This document shows, in pieces, positions 29,648 through 41,534 of a DNA stretch of 64,000 bases. The position numbers and the translations under genes were made by a program. The stretch is from NCBI RefSeq assembly GCF_038502225.1, contig NC_091369.1, positions 18,983,943-19,047,942 of the forward strand, written 5' to 3'. Position 1 is the first letter of the stretch, and every line of letters begins with the position of its first letter. The notes beneath the pieces were generated by a model. It saw nothing but the letters and a program-made list of their open reading frames with translations. It had not been told where the DNA came from and did no database searches. The stretch comes from Cherax quadricarinatus. Its lineage: Eukaryota > Arthropoda > Malacostraca > Decapoda > Parastacidae.

Positions 29648-32200
29648 AACATAAGAAAGGAGAAACACTGCAGCAGGCCTGTTGGCCCACACTAGGCAGG
29701 TCCTTTACAATCCATCCCACTAACAAAACGTTTTTCTAACCAAAATTTCAAAACTACCCATGAAATAAGCTCTGATAACTCTATCCACCCATATGCAAGT
29801 CCCACTCAAGTCCAACCCCTCTCACTCATGCATTTATCCAACCTAAATTTGAAACTACCCAAGGTTTCAGCCTCAATAACCCAACTAGGTAGACTGTTCC
29901 ACTCATAAACTATCCTATTTCTAAACCAATACTTTCCTATGTCCTTTCTAAATCTAAACTTGTCTAATTTAAATCCATTACTGCGGGTTCTCTCTTGGAG
30001 AGATATCCCCAAGATCTTATTAATGTCCCCTTTATTAATACCCATCTTCCACTTACACACTTCGATCATGTCTCCCCTCATTCTTCGTCTAACAAGTGAA
30101 TGTAATTTAAGAGTCTTCAATCTTTCTTTAATAGGAAGATTTCTAATGCTATGTATTAATTTAGTCATCCTACTCTGAATGTTTTCTAACGAATTTATGT
30201 CCATTCTGTAATATGGAGACCAGAACTGAGTTGCATAATCTAGGTGAGGCCTTACTAATGATATATAAAGCTGTAATATAACGCTGAACTTCTGTTGCTT
30301 ACACTTCTTGATATAAATCCCAGTAATCTATTTGCCTTATTACGTACGCTTAGGCATTGCTGTCTTGGTTTAAGGTTACTGCTCACCATAACCCCCAAGT
30401 CCTTTTCGCAATCTGTATGGCTAAGTTCTACATTATTTAACTTATTAGTGCTAGGGTTGTGGACATTCCCGAGCTTCAGAACCTTGCATTTATCCACATT
30501 GAACTGCATCTGCCACTTTTCTGACCAAGAATAGAGTTTGTCTAAATCCTCCTGAAGTTCCCTGATATCTATGTTTGAATCGATTATCCTATCTATCTTT
30601 GTTTCAACGGCGAATTTGCTCATTTCACTAGTGATTCCCTCATCAAGATCATTGATATATATTATAAACAACAACGTTCCCAAGACTGATCCCTGTGGAT
30701 CGCCACTTATTACAGATCCCCACTCGGATTTAGCCCCATTTATGGACACTCTGCTTCCTGTCTGTGAGCCATGACTCGATCCATGAGAGCACTTTTCCCC
30801 CAATGCCATGAGCTGCCACTTTCTTTCACAGTCTTTGGTGCAGAACTCTATCAAAAGCCTTACTAAAATCTAAGTAAATAATATCAAATTCTTTATTGTG
30901 TTCAACAGCCTCAAAAGCTTTACTGAAGAAAGTTAATAAATTAGTTAGACAAGACCGGCCTCTTGTGAATCCATGCTGAGTATCATTAATCAGATTATGC
31001 TTAACCAGATGGCCTCTTATAATCTCAGCTATAATTGACTCTAGTAATTTGCCTGCAATTGAGGTCAGGCTTATTGGGGGGTAATTTGACGTTAACGACT
31101 TATCCCCTGATTTAAAAATAGGAATTACATTAGCCATCTTCCACATATCAGACACTATACCTGTTTGAAGAGATAAATTAAAAATATTAGTTAATGGTTC
31201 ACAGAGTTCCATTTTGCATTCCTTAAGAACCCTTGAAAAAAGCTCATCAGGACCCGGCGACTTATTTTGTATCAGTCGGTCTATTTGTTTCATAACCATT
31301 TCACTAGTGACTGTGATGTTACATAATTTATCTTCTTCTAGCCCACTATAAAAATTAATTACTGGGATATTGTTAGTGTCTTCCTGTGTAAAAACCGAGA
31401 GAAAATAATTATTTAAAATCGAGCACATTCGTTCTCTTTGTCAGTAAGATGCCCATAGTTGTTTTTAAGGGGACCTATCTTATCTCTGACTTTTGTTCTA
31501 TAGACCTGGAAAAAACTTTTTGGGTTAGTTTTCGAATCCCTGGCAACTTTAATTTCATAGTCCCGTTTAGCTTTTCTTATCCCCTTTTTAACGTCCCTCT
31601 TAATGTCAATATACTGATTCATAAGTTGACTCTCACCTCTTTTGATGCGCCTATAAATTCCTTTCTTATGCCCTAAAAGATATTTGAGCCTATTATTCAT
31701 CCATTTTGGATCATTTCTGTTTGATCTAATTTCTTTATGCGGGATAAATGTTCTTTGAGCAGCATGTATAATGTTCAGAAAACTGTCATATTGATAGCTC
31801 TCTTCGTTACCCCAGTCAACAGATGATAAGTGGTCTCTAAACCCATCGTAATCTGCTAAGCGAAAATCTGGGACTGTTACTGAGTTATCCCTACTATCAT
31901 ACTTCCATTCAATGTTAAATGTAATTGATTTGTTGTCGCTAGCACCAAATTTCTCTGAAATTTCTAAATTATTAACAAGGGATTCATTGTTTGCCAGAAC
32001 TAAGTCAAGCAGGTTATTTCCCCTTGTAGGCTCTGTCACAAACTGATTCAAAAAACAATCCTGAACTACTTCTAAGAAGTCGTATGATTTTAAATTCCCA
32101 GTCAAGAAATTCCAATCAATGTGACTAAGGTTAAAGTCTCCTAGAATTACTACATTATCGTGCCTTGTTGCCTTAACAATTTCCTCCCATAGTAGTCTTG
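29648..32200 (-). pseudogene. CR1-like LINE, copy 2 (endonuclease end to 3' UTR)
   Basis: On the minus strand a GDFNLSHIDWNF motif (near 32130) marks the end of an APE-type endonuclease. It is followed by TEPTRGNNLLDLVLANNE, the linker, and RT blocks (GPDELFSRVLKECKMELCEP, LTSIAGKLLESIIAEIIR, QHGFTRGRSCLTNLL, FDIIYLDFSKAFDRVLHQRL). The active site reads FAVETKI instead of FADDTKI, so both catalytic Asp are lost. The C-terminus (29806-30204) and 3' UTR run to ACATAAGAAAGG at 29648, the inverse of the TTCTTATGTTCTTA tail of copy 3. Its upstream limit is uncertain (32150-32350). Confidence 0.88.
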
Positions 32201-32349
32201 TGAAAATTTGTCTGGACTGCCTCCAAGTGAGTCGCCTACCCTGGCAAGCTCTGTTGACACCAAGCTCTGAGGTCGGTACCTCAGCCTCACAAGTGGCTTA
32301 TAGGACAGATTTTCATAAATGACTGATGTTGCAAGAAATCTCGCCTGCA

Positions 32350-32600
32350 TGCATGTTTAAAGGACTAACTTACTTGGTGTTGCAGCACATATCCTGATCT
32401 TCAACCTCCCTAAGCTTAGCCCCTTTGGACTTCCCCTCAGAAACCACGTGCAACCGGGAGCCTTAATTCCTGCAATGTTCAATTGATATTAGTGACCTGC
32501 CTGCACCTCAGAAATTCCTGTATCCAAGAGGGTGTGTATCCCCTAGTATAACTATGCAGAAACAAACACTAGCTTCTAGGTAGAAAAGAGACAAAATCAC
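32350..32600. other. Spacer without recognised content
   Basis: No open frame, terminal repeat or tandem unit was recognised between the CR1-like and RNase H LINEs. It may be the decayed 5' part of either. Confidence 0.3.
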
Positions 32601-34680
32601 ATACTGGTCATGAACTGCCGGCTGCACAAAGGCCACAGTTCAACTCACTCGTACTGACAGACATTTCCGTGTTCGAGTCAATAATGTTCGTTCCCCGGAC
32701 TTCGTCCAAGCTGAAGGTGTCCCTCAGGGATGTGTTCTAAGCACAACACTTTTTCTCCTTGCTATAAATGATTTGGCCTCTGTTCTTCCACCCAATATTT
32801 GGTCATCACTCTATGTTGATGACTTCGCTATTGCTTGTGCAGGCGCTGACTGTCACCTTATTGCAGTTTCTCTCCAGCATGCGGTCGACCGTGTTTCCAC
32901 TTGGGCCACCACACATGGGTTTAAATTTTCAAGTACCAAAACTCACCAAATTACTCCCGTATCCCCGAACGTGATACAGTCAGGTTTCTAGGCCTTCTCT
33001 TTGACCGTCGGTTAACCTGGAAACCTCACATTACCTCTCTGAAGGCAACTTGTCACAGCCGGCTAAACCTTCTTAAAACCCTTGCTCATCTTTCCTGGGG
33101 AGCTGATCGTCGAACTCTGCTTCGCCTACATTCAGCCCTCGTTCTATCGAAACTCGATTATGGTGACCAGATTTATTCCGCGGCCTCTTCTGCTACTCTC
33201 TCTAGCCTTAACTCTATCCATCACCAAGGGCTTACGTTTGTGCCTTGGTGCTTTTCGCTCTTCTTCCCCGTTGAGAGCCTCTATACAGAAGCAAATGTTC
33301 CATCCTTGTCTGATCGCCGTGATGCCCATTGCCTTCGTTACTATGTACGCTCTCACGATCTACACAATCCTTCCATTTATAGAATGGTCACCGATATTAG
33401 TAGACATTCTTCATTCGTTCGTCGCCCCTGTTTGCTCCTTCCTTTTCTCTTCGCCTACATTCACTCTTGTCTTCCCTTCAGTTACCACCTTTATATGTTC
33501 ATGTAGCATCTCACTTTTCCCTACCCCCCTGGGAAGTTCCAGCTGTTCGGGTCTGTTCTTTCTCACTCCCTTGCTCGAAAGCTCAACTGCCTACGGTGGC
33601 TTCCCGCTCTCTTTTTCTTCATCACTTCCACTCCCATTCTCATGCCACCGCTGTGTACACCGATGGCTCTAAGTCTTCAGACGGCGTCGGATTCGCAGCA
33701 GTGTTTCCGGACAGCGTCGTACGGGGGCATTTACTATCTTCAGCTAGCATTTTTACTGCTGAACTGTATGCCATTCTTGCAGCACTTATTCGTATCGCAT
33801 CTATGCCTGTGTCATCATTTGTAGTAGTCTCAGACTCCTTAGTGCTCTACAGGCTATACGAAAATTTGATACATCTCATCCCCTAGTTCTCCGTATCCAA
33901 CTTTGGCTCCGCCGATATCTCTACCAAACATAAAGATATTGTTTTTTGTTGGGTCCCTGGTCATGTCGACGACAGGGCAATGAACAGGCAGACACGCTGC
34001 GCCGGTCAGCAGTACATGACCTACCAATTTCCTATCGAGGTGTTCCATTTTTGGACTATTTTGCTGCAATAGCTACCCACCTTCGCACCCGTTGGCAACA
34101 AAACGTTGGTCAACTCTGCTCGGTAACAAACTTCATTCTATTAAACTGAGCATAGGTTACTGGCCGTCTTCTTGTCATCAGTGCCGAGGTTGGGAGACCA
34201 CTCTCCTTGCCTAGCATTGGCCACACTCGTCTTACTCATGGGTATCTCAAGAGGCACCCTGTTCCTCTCTGTGAGCAGTGTCAAGTTCCAGTATCGATTA
34301 GCCACATTCTGTTAGACTGCCCTCTCTATCAACGAGCACGCAGAATTTACCTCCGTCGTCGTCTTCGTTCTACTACTCTCTTTACCTTCCCTTCTTACTG
34401 ATAGACCCTCCTTTAATCCTGACTCATTGACTTCTTGACAACGACTGATTTACTCCACAAACTCTGATGATACTTTTCGCACTCCCCTCAGCCCTTTCTA
34501 GTTCAGTCTCTTGCTGCCCTTTACCCTTTCACCATCCACTACCCTGCTGTTATCCGTAACCTATTACTCATCCATCTCCCTTTTGCCACCTGATGCCCTC
34601 GCTTCCTTCCTGCCCTGCAGCGCTGTATAGTCCTTGTGGCTTAGCGCTTCTTTTTGATTATAATAATAATAATAATAATA
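32600..34680 (+). pseudogene. LINE family R with reverse transcriptase and RNase H
   Basis: Reading across frameshifts gives RT blocks VPQGCVLS and SLYVDDFAIACAG (YVDD at 32812-32823), TVRFLGLLFDRRLTWKPHI, then a connection region. An RNase H domain follows with VYTDGSKSSDGVGFA (Asp at 33662), FTAELYAILAAL (Glu) and VVSDS (Asp). A C-terminal zinc-binding segment reads PLCEQCQVPVSISHILLDC. The 3' UTR ends CTTGTGGCTTAGCGCTTC followed by an AAT repeat. RNase H after RT is typical of I-clade and related LINEs. It is 5' truncated with at least four frame changes. Confidence 0.87.
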
Positions 34681-34690
34681 ATCAACTCAC

Positions 34691-34882
34691 TCGCAATTTT
34701 CCCCAGACACTGGCCAGAAATCCTAAGAAAAAAGCGGAGGTTTTGTCTTACTGTATGGGCCTGATGGAGGAGGTCATCTATGGTACATCGAGGTGCCTCC
34801 ACCAGATTTGCCCAGGTCTCATATGTGAAGACACGTGGGGGGCGCCGTCTGCTGATCACGGCACGTGTTGTCCAGATGGTGT
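34691..34882 (-). CDS. Candidate exon of an unidentified protein
   Basis: On the minus strand a fully open 192-bp stretch is bounded by a possible acceptor (CTCTATGACTAG ending at 34883) and a strong donor (GTGAGTTGA from 34690). It encodes a basic, Arg-rich segment including SRRRPPRVFTYETWANLVEA and TVRQNLRFFLRISGQC. The composition looks protein-like and not repeat-derived. I do not recognise the family. It might be a host exon or part of an unknown mobile element; the polypyrimidine tract is weak. Confidence 0.35.
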
Positions 34883-34993
34883 CTAGTCATAGAGGAAAGC
34901 ACGGCGGTCTCAAACCCCGTGCCCCAGCATTCAAACTTGGGCTGCCAGTTCTCCCTGGCTAACATAACCTAGTGTTTGCCTACATTATCGGCC

Positions 34994-36192
34994 TATTACC
35001 TGGAGTTTACCTGGAGAGAGTTCCGGGGGTCAACGCCCCCGCGGCCCGGTCTGAGACCAGGCCTCCTGGTGGATCAGAGCCTGATCAACCAGGCTGTTGC
35101 TGCTGGCTGCACGCAAACCAACATACGAGCCACAGCCCGGCTGATCCGGAACTGACTTTAGGTGCTTGTCCAGTGCCAGCTTGAAGACCGCCAGGGGTCT
35201 GTTGGTAATCCCCTTATGTGTGCTGGGAGGCAGTTGAACAGTCTCGGGCCCCTGACACTTATTGTATGGTCTCTTAACGTGCTAGTGACACCCCTGCTTT
35301 TCATTGGGGGGATGGTGCATCGTCTGCCAAGTCTTTTGCTTTCGTAGTGGGTGATTTTCGTGTGCAAGTTCGGTACTAGTCCTCTAGGATTTTCCAGGTG
35401 TATATAATCATGTATCTCTCCCTCCTGCGTTCCAGGGAATACAGGTTTAGGAACCTCAAGCGCTCCCAATAATTGAGGTGTTTTATCTCCGTTATGCGGT
35501 TCTCTGTACATTTTCTAGGTCAGCAATTTCACCTGCCTTGAAAGGTGCTGTTAGTGTGCAGCAATATTCCAGCCTAGATAGAACAAGTGACCTGAAGAGT
35601 GTCATCATGGGCTTGGCCTCCCTAGTTTTGAAGGTTCTCATTATCCATCCTGTCATTTTTCTAGCAGATGCAATTGATACAGTGTTATGGTCCTTGAAGG
35701 TGAGATCCTCCGACATGATCACTCCCAGGTCTTTTGACGTTGGTGTTTCGCTCTATTTTGTGGCCAGAATTTATTTTGTACTCTGATGAAGATTAATTTC
35801 CTCATGTTTACCATATCTGAGTAATTGAAATTTCTCATCGTTGAACTTCATATTGTTTTCTGCAGCCCACTGAAAGATTTGGTTGATGTCTGCCTGGAGC
35901 TTTGCAGTGTCTGCAATGGAAGACACTGTCATGCAGATTCGGGTGTCATCTGCAAAGGAAGACACGGTGCTGTGGCTGACATCCTTGTCTATGTCGGATA
36001 TAAGGATGAGGAACAAGATGGGAGCGAGTACTGTGCCTTGTGGAACAGAGCTTTTCACCGTAGCTGCCTCGGACTTTACTCTGTTGACGACTACTCTCTG
36101 TGTTCTGTTAGTGAGGAAATTATAGATCCATCGACCGACTTTTCCTGTTATTCCTTTAGCACGCATTTTGTGCGCTATTACGCCATGGTCAC
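34994..36192 (-). pseudogene. LINE family J fragment, copy E
   Basis: It spans the same region as copy A: MRAKGITGKVGRWIYNFL at the 5' end (36166), SSVPQGTVLAPILFLILIS, FADDTRICM with active site intact, then a frame change near 35770, DLTFKDHNTVSIASARKMTG and the C-terminus to about 35030. Its 3' end on the plus strand is CCTGGAGTTTACCTGGAGAG. The 5' breakpoint (near the KCDHGVIAHK codons) is almost the same as that of copy A. Confidence 0.9.
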
Positions 36193-36249
36193 ACTACCTA
36201 TGTTAAGGTCTTAGGTCTACATTATTATTATCTACAGTCGCCTCAATAA

Positions 36250-36380
36250 TCCTAATATTAGTGTACTAACAGTATAAACTATACACATATAACCCGCACA
36301 TAAAAGAGAGAAGCTTACGACGACGTTTCGGTCCGACTTGGACCATTGACAAAGTCACACTGTGACTTTGTCAATGGAGG
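36250..36380. repeat. Dispersed repeat tail with a 16-bp perfect hairpin
   Basis: The stretch CGACGACGTTTCGGTCCGAC is followed by CATTGACAAAGTCACA-c-TGTGACTTTGTCAATG (36347-36379), a perfect inverted repeat with a one-base loop. It abuts the truncated RT of the next LINE. Confidence 0.7.
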
Positions 36381-37845
36381 GTGTAAGTTGGATATTGGCA
36401 TATAGTTGTTCAAGTCTGTGTGGTCTCCTCCTTTATGGGTCGGGGTGACCCTTGCTGTTTCGAGAACTGTAGGAAAGGTAGAGGATTCAATGGATTTGTT
36501 AAAGAGTGTTGCAATGATTGGTGATAGCTCCTGTGACACTTTTTTGTATATAATGGGTGGTATGGTATTTAAATCTCCTGTCTTGTTTTTTAGTTTGTTG
36601 ATAATAAGGGAGACTTCAGTTGGGTTAGTCGGAGCTAGGAAGAGTGTGTTCGGGTAGTTGCCAGTGAGGTAGTCATTGGGTGGGGTATCTGAGCTTGGGA
36701 TTTTATTGGCAAGGTTTTTTCCCATAGTGGAGAAGAAATCATTTAGTCTGTTTGCTGCTTCAGTAGGTGTGAATTGGGGTTCATCTGGTTTTGTTAATTC
36801 AATTTCGCCATTTCGTGTTATCTTTTTTGTTCCTAGTATTTCTGATAGGGTTTTCCAGGTCTTTTTTATGTCACCTCGTAAGTTGGATAATCTGTTCTCA
36901 TAATACAATTTTTTAGCCCTTCTTATTAGGCTGGTTAGGATTGACGAGTAACGTTTTGTTTGGTCTTTGGTTATATGGCCCATTCTGTACTGTTTTTCAT
37001 ATAGGTGCTTTGTATTTATGGATTTGAAGATACTGGGTGTTAGCCAGGGACTGTTCAGTCTCTTTGCAGTCATCTGTTTAGTTTTTTTAGGGCAGTGCTT
37101 GTTATAAAGGTATTGGGTCTTTTTTAGAAAATTATTAATACATTCGTCAATATCTGTATAGATTTCTAGCTCAGTGTGCCAGTCAATGTTTGTCACTGCT
37201 GCTGTGAAGTTATTGATAGCTGCCTCATTGTGAAGTCTGAAAGTGACTAGTAGTGTCTAGGGGTAATTTGCCAAGGTTTGTTATGAGGAAGGTAGGGTAA
37301 TGGTCTGTGGTATTATCTGTGATTATGCCTGATTTTAAAGGGGATATGGTGTTGGTCCAGATGTGGTCTAGTAGGGAAACACTAGTCTCTGTAACTCTTG
37401 TAGGTTTTGTTACTGTTGGTAGCAACATGAAGTTACTCATAGTGTTTGTGAATTCAGTAACATGTGGGCCCTGGTCTTGTAGGAGATTTATATTGAAGTC
37501 ACCTGAGAGCAGTAAGTGATCTTTGTTCATGCGTGCATCAGTTATCATACTTCCTAGGTTTTCACTAAAACGGCTAATGTTTGACTGTGGAACTCTGTAG
37601 ATGTTTATCACTGCGAGAGGTTTCTGTAGGTATTTGGATTTGAATTTAGCTATTATATATTCCCCATGTTCATCCCATGTGCAAGTATTAGTGATACATT
37701 CTAGTTGGTCTGAGTAGTATATAGCTGTTCCACCCCCTTGTTGGTCTGGCCTACAGTTGTGTAGGGCAGTGTAACCAGGAATGGCATAGACATCTGTAGT
37801 ATCAGGCTTTAGCCAGGTTTCGGTGAGGGAATAAATAGCGACATA
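36381..37845 (-). pseudogene. LINE fragment: APE endonuclease plus start of reverse transcriptase
   Basis: On the minus strand 37225-37850 encodes an exonuclease-endonuclease-phosphatase fold with SLTETWLKPDTTDVYAIPGY, VINIYRVPQSN, LLLSGDFNINLLQD, SVSLLDHIWTN and DHYPTFLITN, the usual order of APE-type LINE endonuclease motifs. After a frame change near 37200 the linker and RT entry follow (DLNTIPPIIYKKV, VTPTHKGGDHTDLNNYMPIS) to 36380, where it ends in the hairpin repeat. It may be family T, of which I see only the other end elsewhere. Confidence 0.85.
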
Positions 37846-38850
37846 GCAAATTTGCTGATTACACCAAAATAGGCCGTCCAATTCATTCTAATGAGAACAC
37901 TAGAGCACTCCAGGATGATTTGAATAGACTGATGCAATGGTCGGAGAAGTGGCAGATGCAGTTTAATATTGACAAATGCAAAGTTCTAAATGTTGGACAG
38001 TTAAATAACCATGCCACATATAAACTAAATAATGTAGATCTTAATACTACTGATTGCGAAAAGGATTTAGGAGTTCTGGTTAGCAGTAATCTAAAACCAA
38101 GACAACAGTGCATCAGTGTTCGCAATAAAGCTAACAGAATTCTTGGCTTCATATCTAGAAGCATAAATAATAGAAGTCCTCAGGTTGTTCTTCAACTCTA
38201 GATATCCTTGGTTAGGCCTCATTTAGACTATGCTGCTCAGTTCTGGTCACCGTATTACAGAATGGATATAAATGCTCTGGAAAACGTACAGAGGAGGATG
38301 ACAAAGATGATCCCATGTATCAGAAATCTTCCCTATGAGGATAGACTCAGGGCCCTGAATCTGCACTCTCTCGAAAGGCGTAGAATTAGGGGGGATATGA
38401 TCGAGGTATATAAATGGAAAACAGGAATAAATAAAGGGGATGCAAATAGCGTGCTAAAAATTTCCAGCCAAGACAAGACTCGCAGCAATGGCTTCAAGTT
38501 GAAAAAATTTAAATTCAGGAAGGATATGGGAAAGCACTGGTTAGGTAATAGAGTTGTGGATGAGTGGAACAAACTCTCGAGTACAGTTATTCAGGCTAAA
38601 ACGTTGTGTAGCTTTAAAAATAGGTTAGATAAATACATGAGTGGGTGTGGGTGGGTGTGAGTTGGATCTGACTAGCTTGTGCTGCTGGGTCTGGTGCAGT
38701 GCTCCATCCTTGAGTGGAGATGACCAGACTGGGTGGGTCATTGGGCTAATCCGGGGGGGTTCATTGGTCTAATCTGGGGGGGACATGGACCTGCTCCGCA
38801 TGGGTCAGTAGGCCTGTTGCAGTGTTCCTTCTTTCTTATGTTCTTAAGAT
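37846..38850 (+). pseudogene. CR1-like LINE, copy 3 (RT end to 3' UTR)
   Basis: It begins inside the RT active site (KFADYTKIGRPI, the second Asp changed to Tyr) and continues QWSEKWQMQFNIDKCKVLNV, RPHLDYAAQFWSPYYRMDIN and the C-terminus ending near YMSGCGWV at 38660, with one stop at 38199-38201. The 3' UTR ends TTCTTATGTTCTTAAGA. It abuts the opposite-strand endonuclease fragment with no spacer, so the join is a rearrangement or insertion point. Confidence 0.9.
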
Positions 38851-38951
38851 CGCCGTTATTAGTGAAAATAAGGCAAATTGTATTTTCCAGTCTTGTTGGC
38901 TCCAGTGTTTGTTGGCTTAATGTGAATTTGTTGCAGAAATTCAACCTCCCT

Positions 38952-39567
38952 TCAGGTCACTTGTTATATCTAGGCTGGAATATTGCTGCACACTAACAGC
39001 ACCTTTCAAGGCAGACGAAATTGCTGACCTAGAAAATGTACAGAGAACCTTCACGGCGCGCATAACGGAGATAAAACACCTCAATTACTGGGAGCGCTTG
39101 AGGTTCCTAAACCTGTATTCCCTGGAACGCAGGCGGGAGAGATACATGATTATATACACCTGGAAAATCCTAGAGGGACTAGTACCGAACTTGCACACGA
39201 AAATCACTCACTACGAAAGCAAAAGACTTGGCAGACGATGCAACATCCCCCCAATGAAAAGCAGGGGTGTCACTAGAACGTTAAGAGACCATACAATAAG
39301 TGTCAGGAGCCCGAGACTGTTCAACTGCCTCCCAGCATACATAAGGGGGATTACCAACAGACCCCTGGCAGTCTTCAAGCTGGCACTGGACAAGCACCTA
39401 AAGTGGGTTCCTGACCAGCCGGGCTGTGGCTCGTACGTTGGTTTGCGTGCAGCCAGCAGTAACAGCCTGGTTGATCAGGCTCTGATCCACCAGGAGGCCT
39501 GGTCACGGACCGGGCCGCGGGGGCGTTGAACCCCGGAACTCTCTTCAGGTAAACTCCAGGTAAACTC
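38952..39567 (+). pseudogene. LINE family J fragment, copy F
   Basis: It starts at the SLVISRLEYCCTLTAPFK codons and is open from 39098 to 39529 (MRFLNLYSLERRRERYMI to TGPRGR), with the C-terminus well preserved. The 3' end is CTTCAGGTAAACTCCAGGTA. Among the most strongly 5'-truncated copies. Confidence 0.9.
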
Positions 39568-39569
39568 CC

Positions 39570-39722
39570 ATTGGAGGTTCCTTAACGCTGGTGATTGGTT
39601 CATGATCTAGGGAGTTGGATCTGTGCTCCGGTTCCCTGAATTGAGTCTGAATACCTTCCATCCCCATCCCGCTTGCGCTATATATTCCTACGGGTTTAGC
39701 GCTCCTCATGATTATAATTTTA
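39570..39722 (+). mobile_element. Short element with LINE R-like 3' tail, copy 1
   Basis: The stretch GGAGTTGGATCTGTGCTCCG to CCTACGGGTTTAGCGCTCC followed by TGATTATAAT is also present at 50140-50300. Its last 40 bp resemble the 3' end of LINE family R (CTTGTGGCTTAGCGCTTC plus AAT repeat). It is probably a SINE or deleted LINE that shares the LINE's 3' end. Confidence 0.65.
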
Positions 39723-40204
39723 ATGCAGAAATTCAATAGGTCATGTATGTGTTGATTTTCTTCTGTGCTGCCTCCTAGAGTTATGTCAGTTATAATTTTT
39801 TTAGATGTCTTAAATTGAAATCACGAAGTAACAAGATATTTAAGGCTGGGGTGGGAAGATTTTCTAGCCAGTAATCAATTTTCAAAAGCTGTTCCTTGAA
39901 CTGTTGGGAAGTTGCATCTGTTGGCTTACATACAACCATGATGACTACAACAATGTGCAGATTAACTGGGACAGCAAAAAATTTTTTTGATTATATAATA
40001 TGACTTAGTCTCTGGTTTAATTAATGTGGTTTGCTACTGACTTCTGGCAACCTCTACCTGTGGTGGTGCTTTGCGACTCTTGTCAGTGCTACAACAACTG
40101 TTGGTCTGTAAGGCTATTCCTGCAAGCGTGCTCCTTGAGTGAACGTGGTTTGACCATATTTTCACCTTCATTTCATGATTAATGATAAAATTCATGATGT
40201 AAGT
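39723..40204. other. A/T-rich spacer
   Basis: No gene or repeat unit was recognised. It directly precedes the Tc1 relic and may include its lost left end. Confidence 0.3.
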
Positions 40205-40211
40205 TACACCT

Positions 40212-41080
40212 ATGAAGCGTGCAAGCATTGTAGCTCTTAGAAAGCATGGCCATTTGAACATCAGACAGATCGCTGAAAATTTGAGCCTAGCAAAGTCAAC
40301 CGATGGTCGGATTCTGAAGAGAGTTGACAACAATGGTGATTGTAGAGTGTTGAGGAAGATGTGGAAGAAAACGTCATGTAATACCTTACGATAACAAGTT
40401 TACGATAACAAGTTTATATGAAATAGTGTGAAGGATCCCAAGAAAATCAGCAAAGATCTGCAGTGAGATTTGACTCCCTGAAGTTGGCAGAACTGTCAGA
40501 AAGCCGGTAAAGAAACAATTACTGATCTCCTATGAAGAAAAAACGGCTGTGGTGGGCACTCGATCATAAGGAATGGACGCAGATGAATGGATAAAAGTTA
40601 TATTTTCAGAGTAGGCGAATTTTGGAGTATATGGGTACAGATCAGTGGAAGTAAGATTGAACAAAGGCGAACCTATCTCGAACGGATACACTCAGAAAGC
40701 CCTGGTAGTTTGTTACTGTCGAGGGAAGGATGAACAGTGACAAATACAAGGCAATCTTGGCAATTCATTGGCTTCATATTATGGATACAGACTTTCCTGA
40801 TGGAGAAGGCATATCCCAGCAGGATCTTGCTCCATGCAACAATTCCAGAAAAATGCTGACATTGCTAGAAGCGCGTGGGCTAAGCGTTCTAAATTTGCGT
40901 GCAAATTCTCCTGACCTCAATGAGAAACTCGACTATTCAACTCTGGAAATGCTAATAGCTGCTGTTATTAGGACCTGGTGCCACGACGAAGAACGTGCCA
41001 AAAAGTGTTCAACAATGCTCAATTCTATGCCAAACCGTGTTGCAATATTTGTAAAAGCAATGGATAGTCATATCTCTTAA
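40212..41080 (+). pseudogene. Tc1-like transposase relic
   Basis: The N-terminal helix-turn-helix is readable (KRASIVALRKHGHLNIRQIA), then VKDPKKISKDLQ. After many stops comes the C-terminal catalytic part from 40730 with NSDKYKAI, FPDGEGISQQDLAPCNNSRK, SPDLNEKL and WCHDEERAKKCSTMLNSMPN. In Tc1 proteins these are QQDxAPCHxS and SPDLNPIENLW; here the final catalytic Glu region is altered (SPDLNEKLDYS) and the first Asp region (IFRVGE) has lost its Asp. Clear inverted ends were not found. Long dead. Confidence 0.85.
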
Positions 41081-41162
41081 TATATCAATTATCTGCCATA
41101 TCATTGCCATGTATTATTCAGATAAACATTAATTTTCCAAATAATTTGTTTTATTTTATCAA

Positions 41163-41466
41163 TGTACCGGTGGCCTGGTGGCTAAAGCTCCCGCTTCACA
41201 CACGGAGGGCCCGGGTTCGATTCCCGGCGGGTGGAAATTCCGACACGTTTCCTTACACCTATTGTCCTGTTCACCTAGCAGCAAATAGGTACCTGGGTGT
41301 TAGTCGACTGGTGTGGGTCGCATCCTGGGAGACAAGATTAAGGACCCCAATGGAAATAAGTTAGACAGTCCTCGATGACGCACTGACTTTCTTGGGTTAT
41401 CCTGGGTGGCTAACCCTCCGGGGTTAAAAATCCGAACGAAATCTTATCTTATCTTATCTTATCTTA
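41163..41466 (+). mobile_element. SINE family V, complete copy
   Basis: A tRNA-like head shows an A-box-like TGGCCTGGTGGCTAA and a B box GGTTCGATTCC (about 41214-41224) with a CTTCACACAC anticodon-loop-like stretch, suggesting a Val-tRNA origin (inference). The body follows (CAGCAAATAGGTACCTGGGT), then a 3' block (CCTCCGGGGTTAAAAATCCG) and a (TCTTA)n tail to 41466. RNA polymerase III transcription is expected of this class. Confidence 0.9.
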
Positions 41467-41534
41467 ACATGAACACTACTGAAACATATAGTTCTTTGTC
41501 TTTACTGACAAAAATTGAACTGCGTCATTAATTG

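Noticed and set aside
32773..33886. Several overlapping plus-strand frames as separate genes
   Set aside because: They are pieces of one frameshifted LINE (RT then RNase H), as shown by motif order.
41163..41230. tRNA gene
   Set aside because: The box-like motifs belong to a SINE head that recurs at 23470 and 50440 with the same non-tRNA body and tail; no complete cloverleaf was established.
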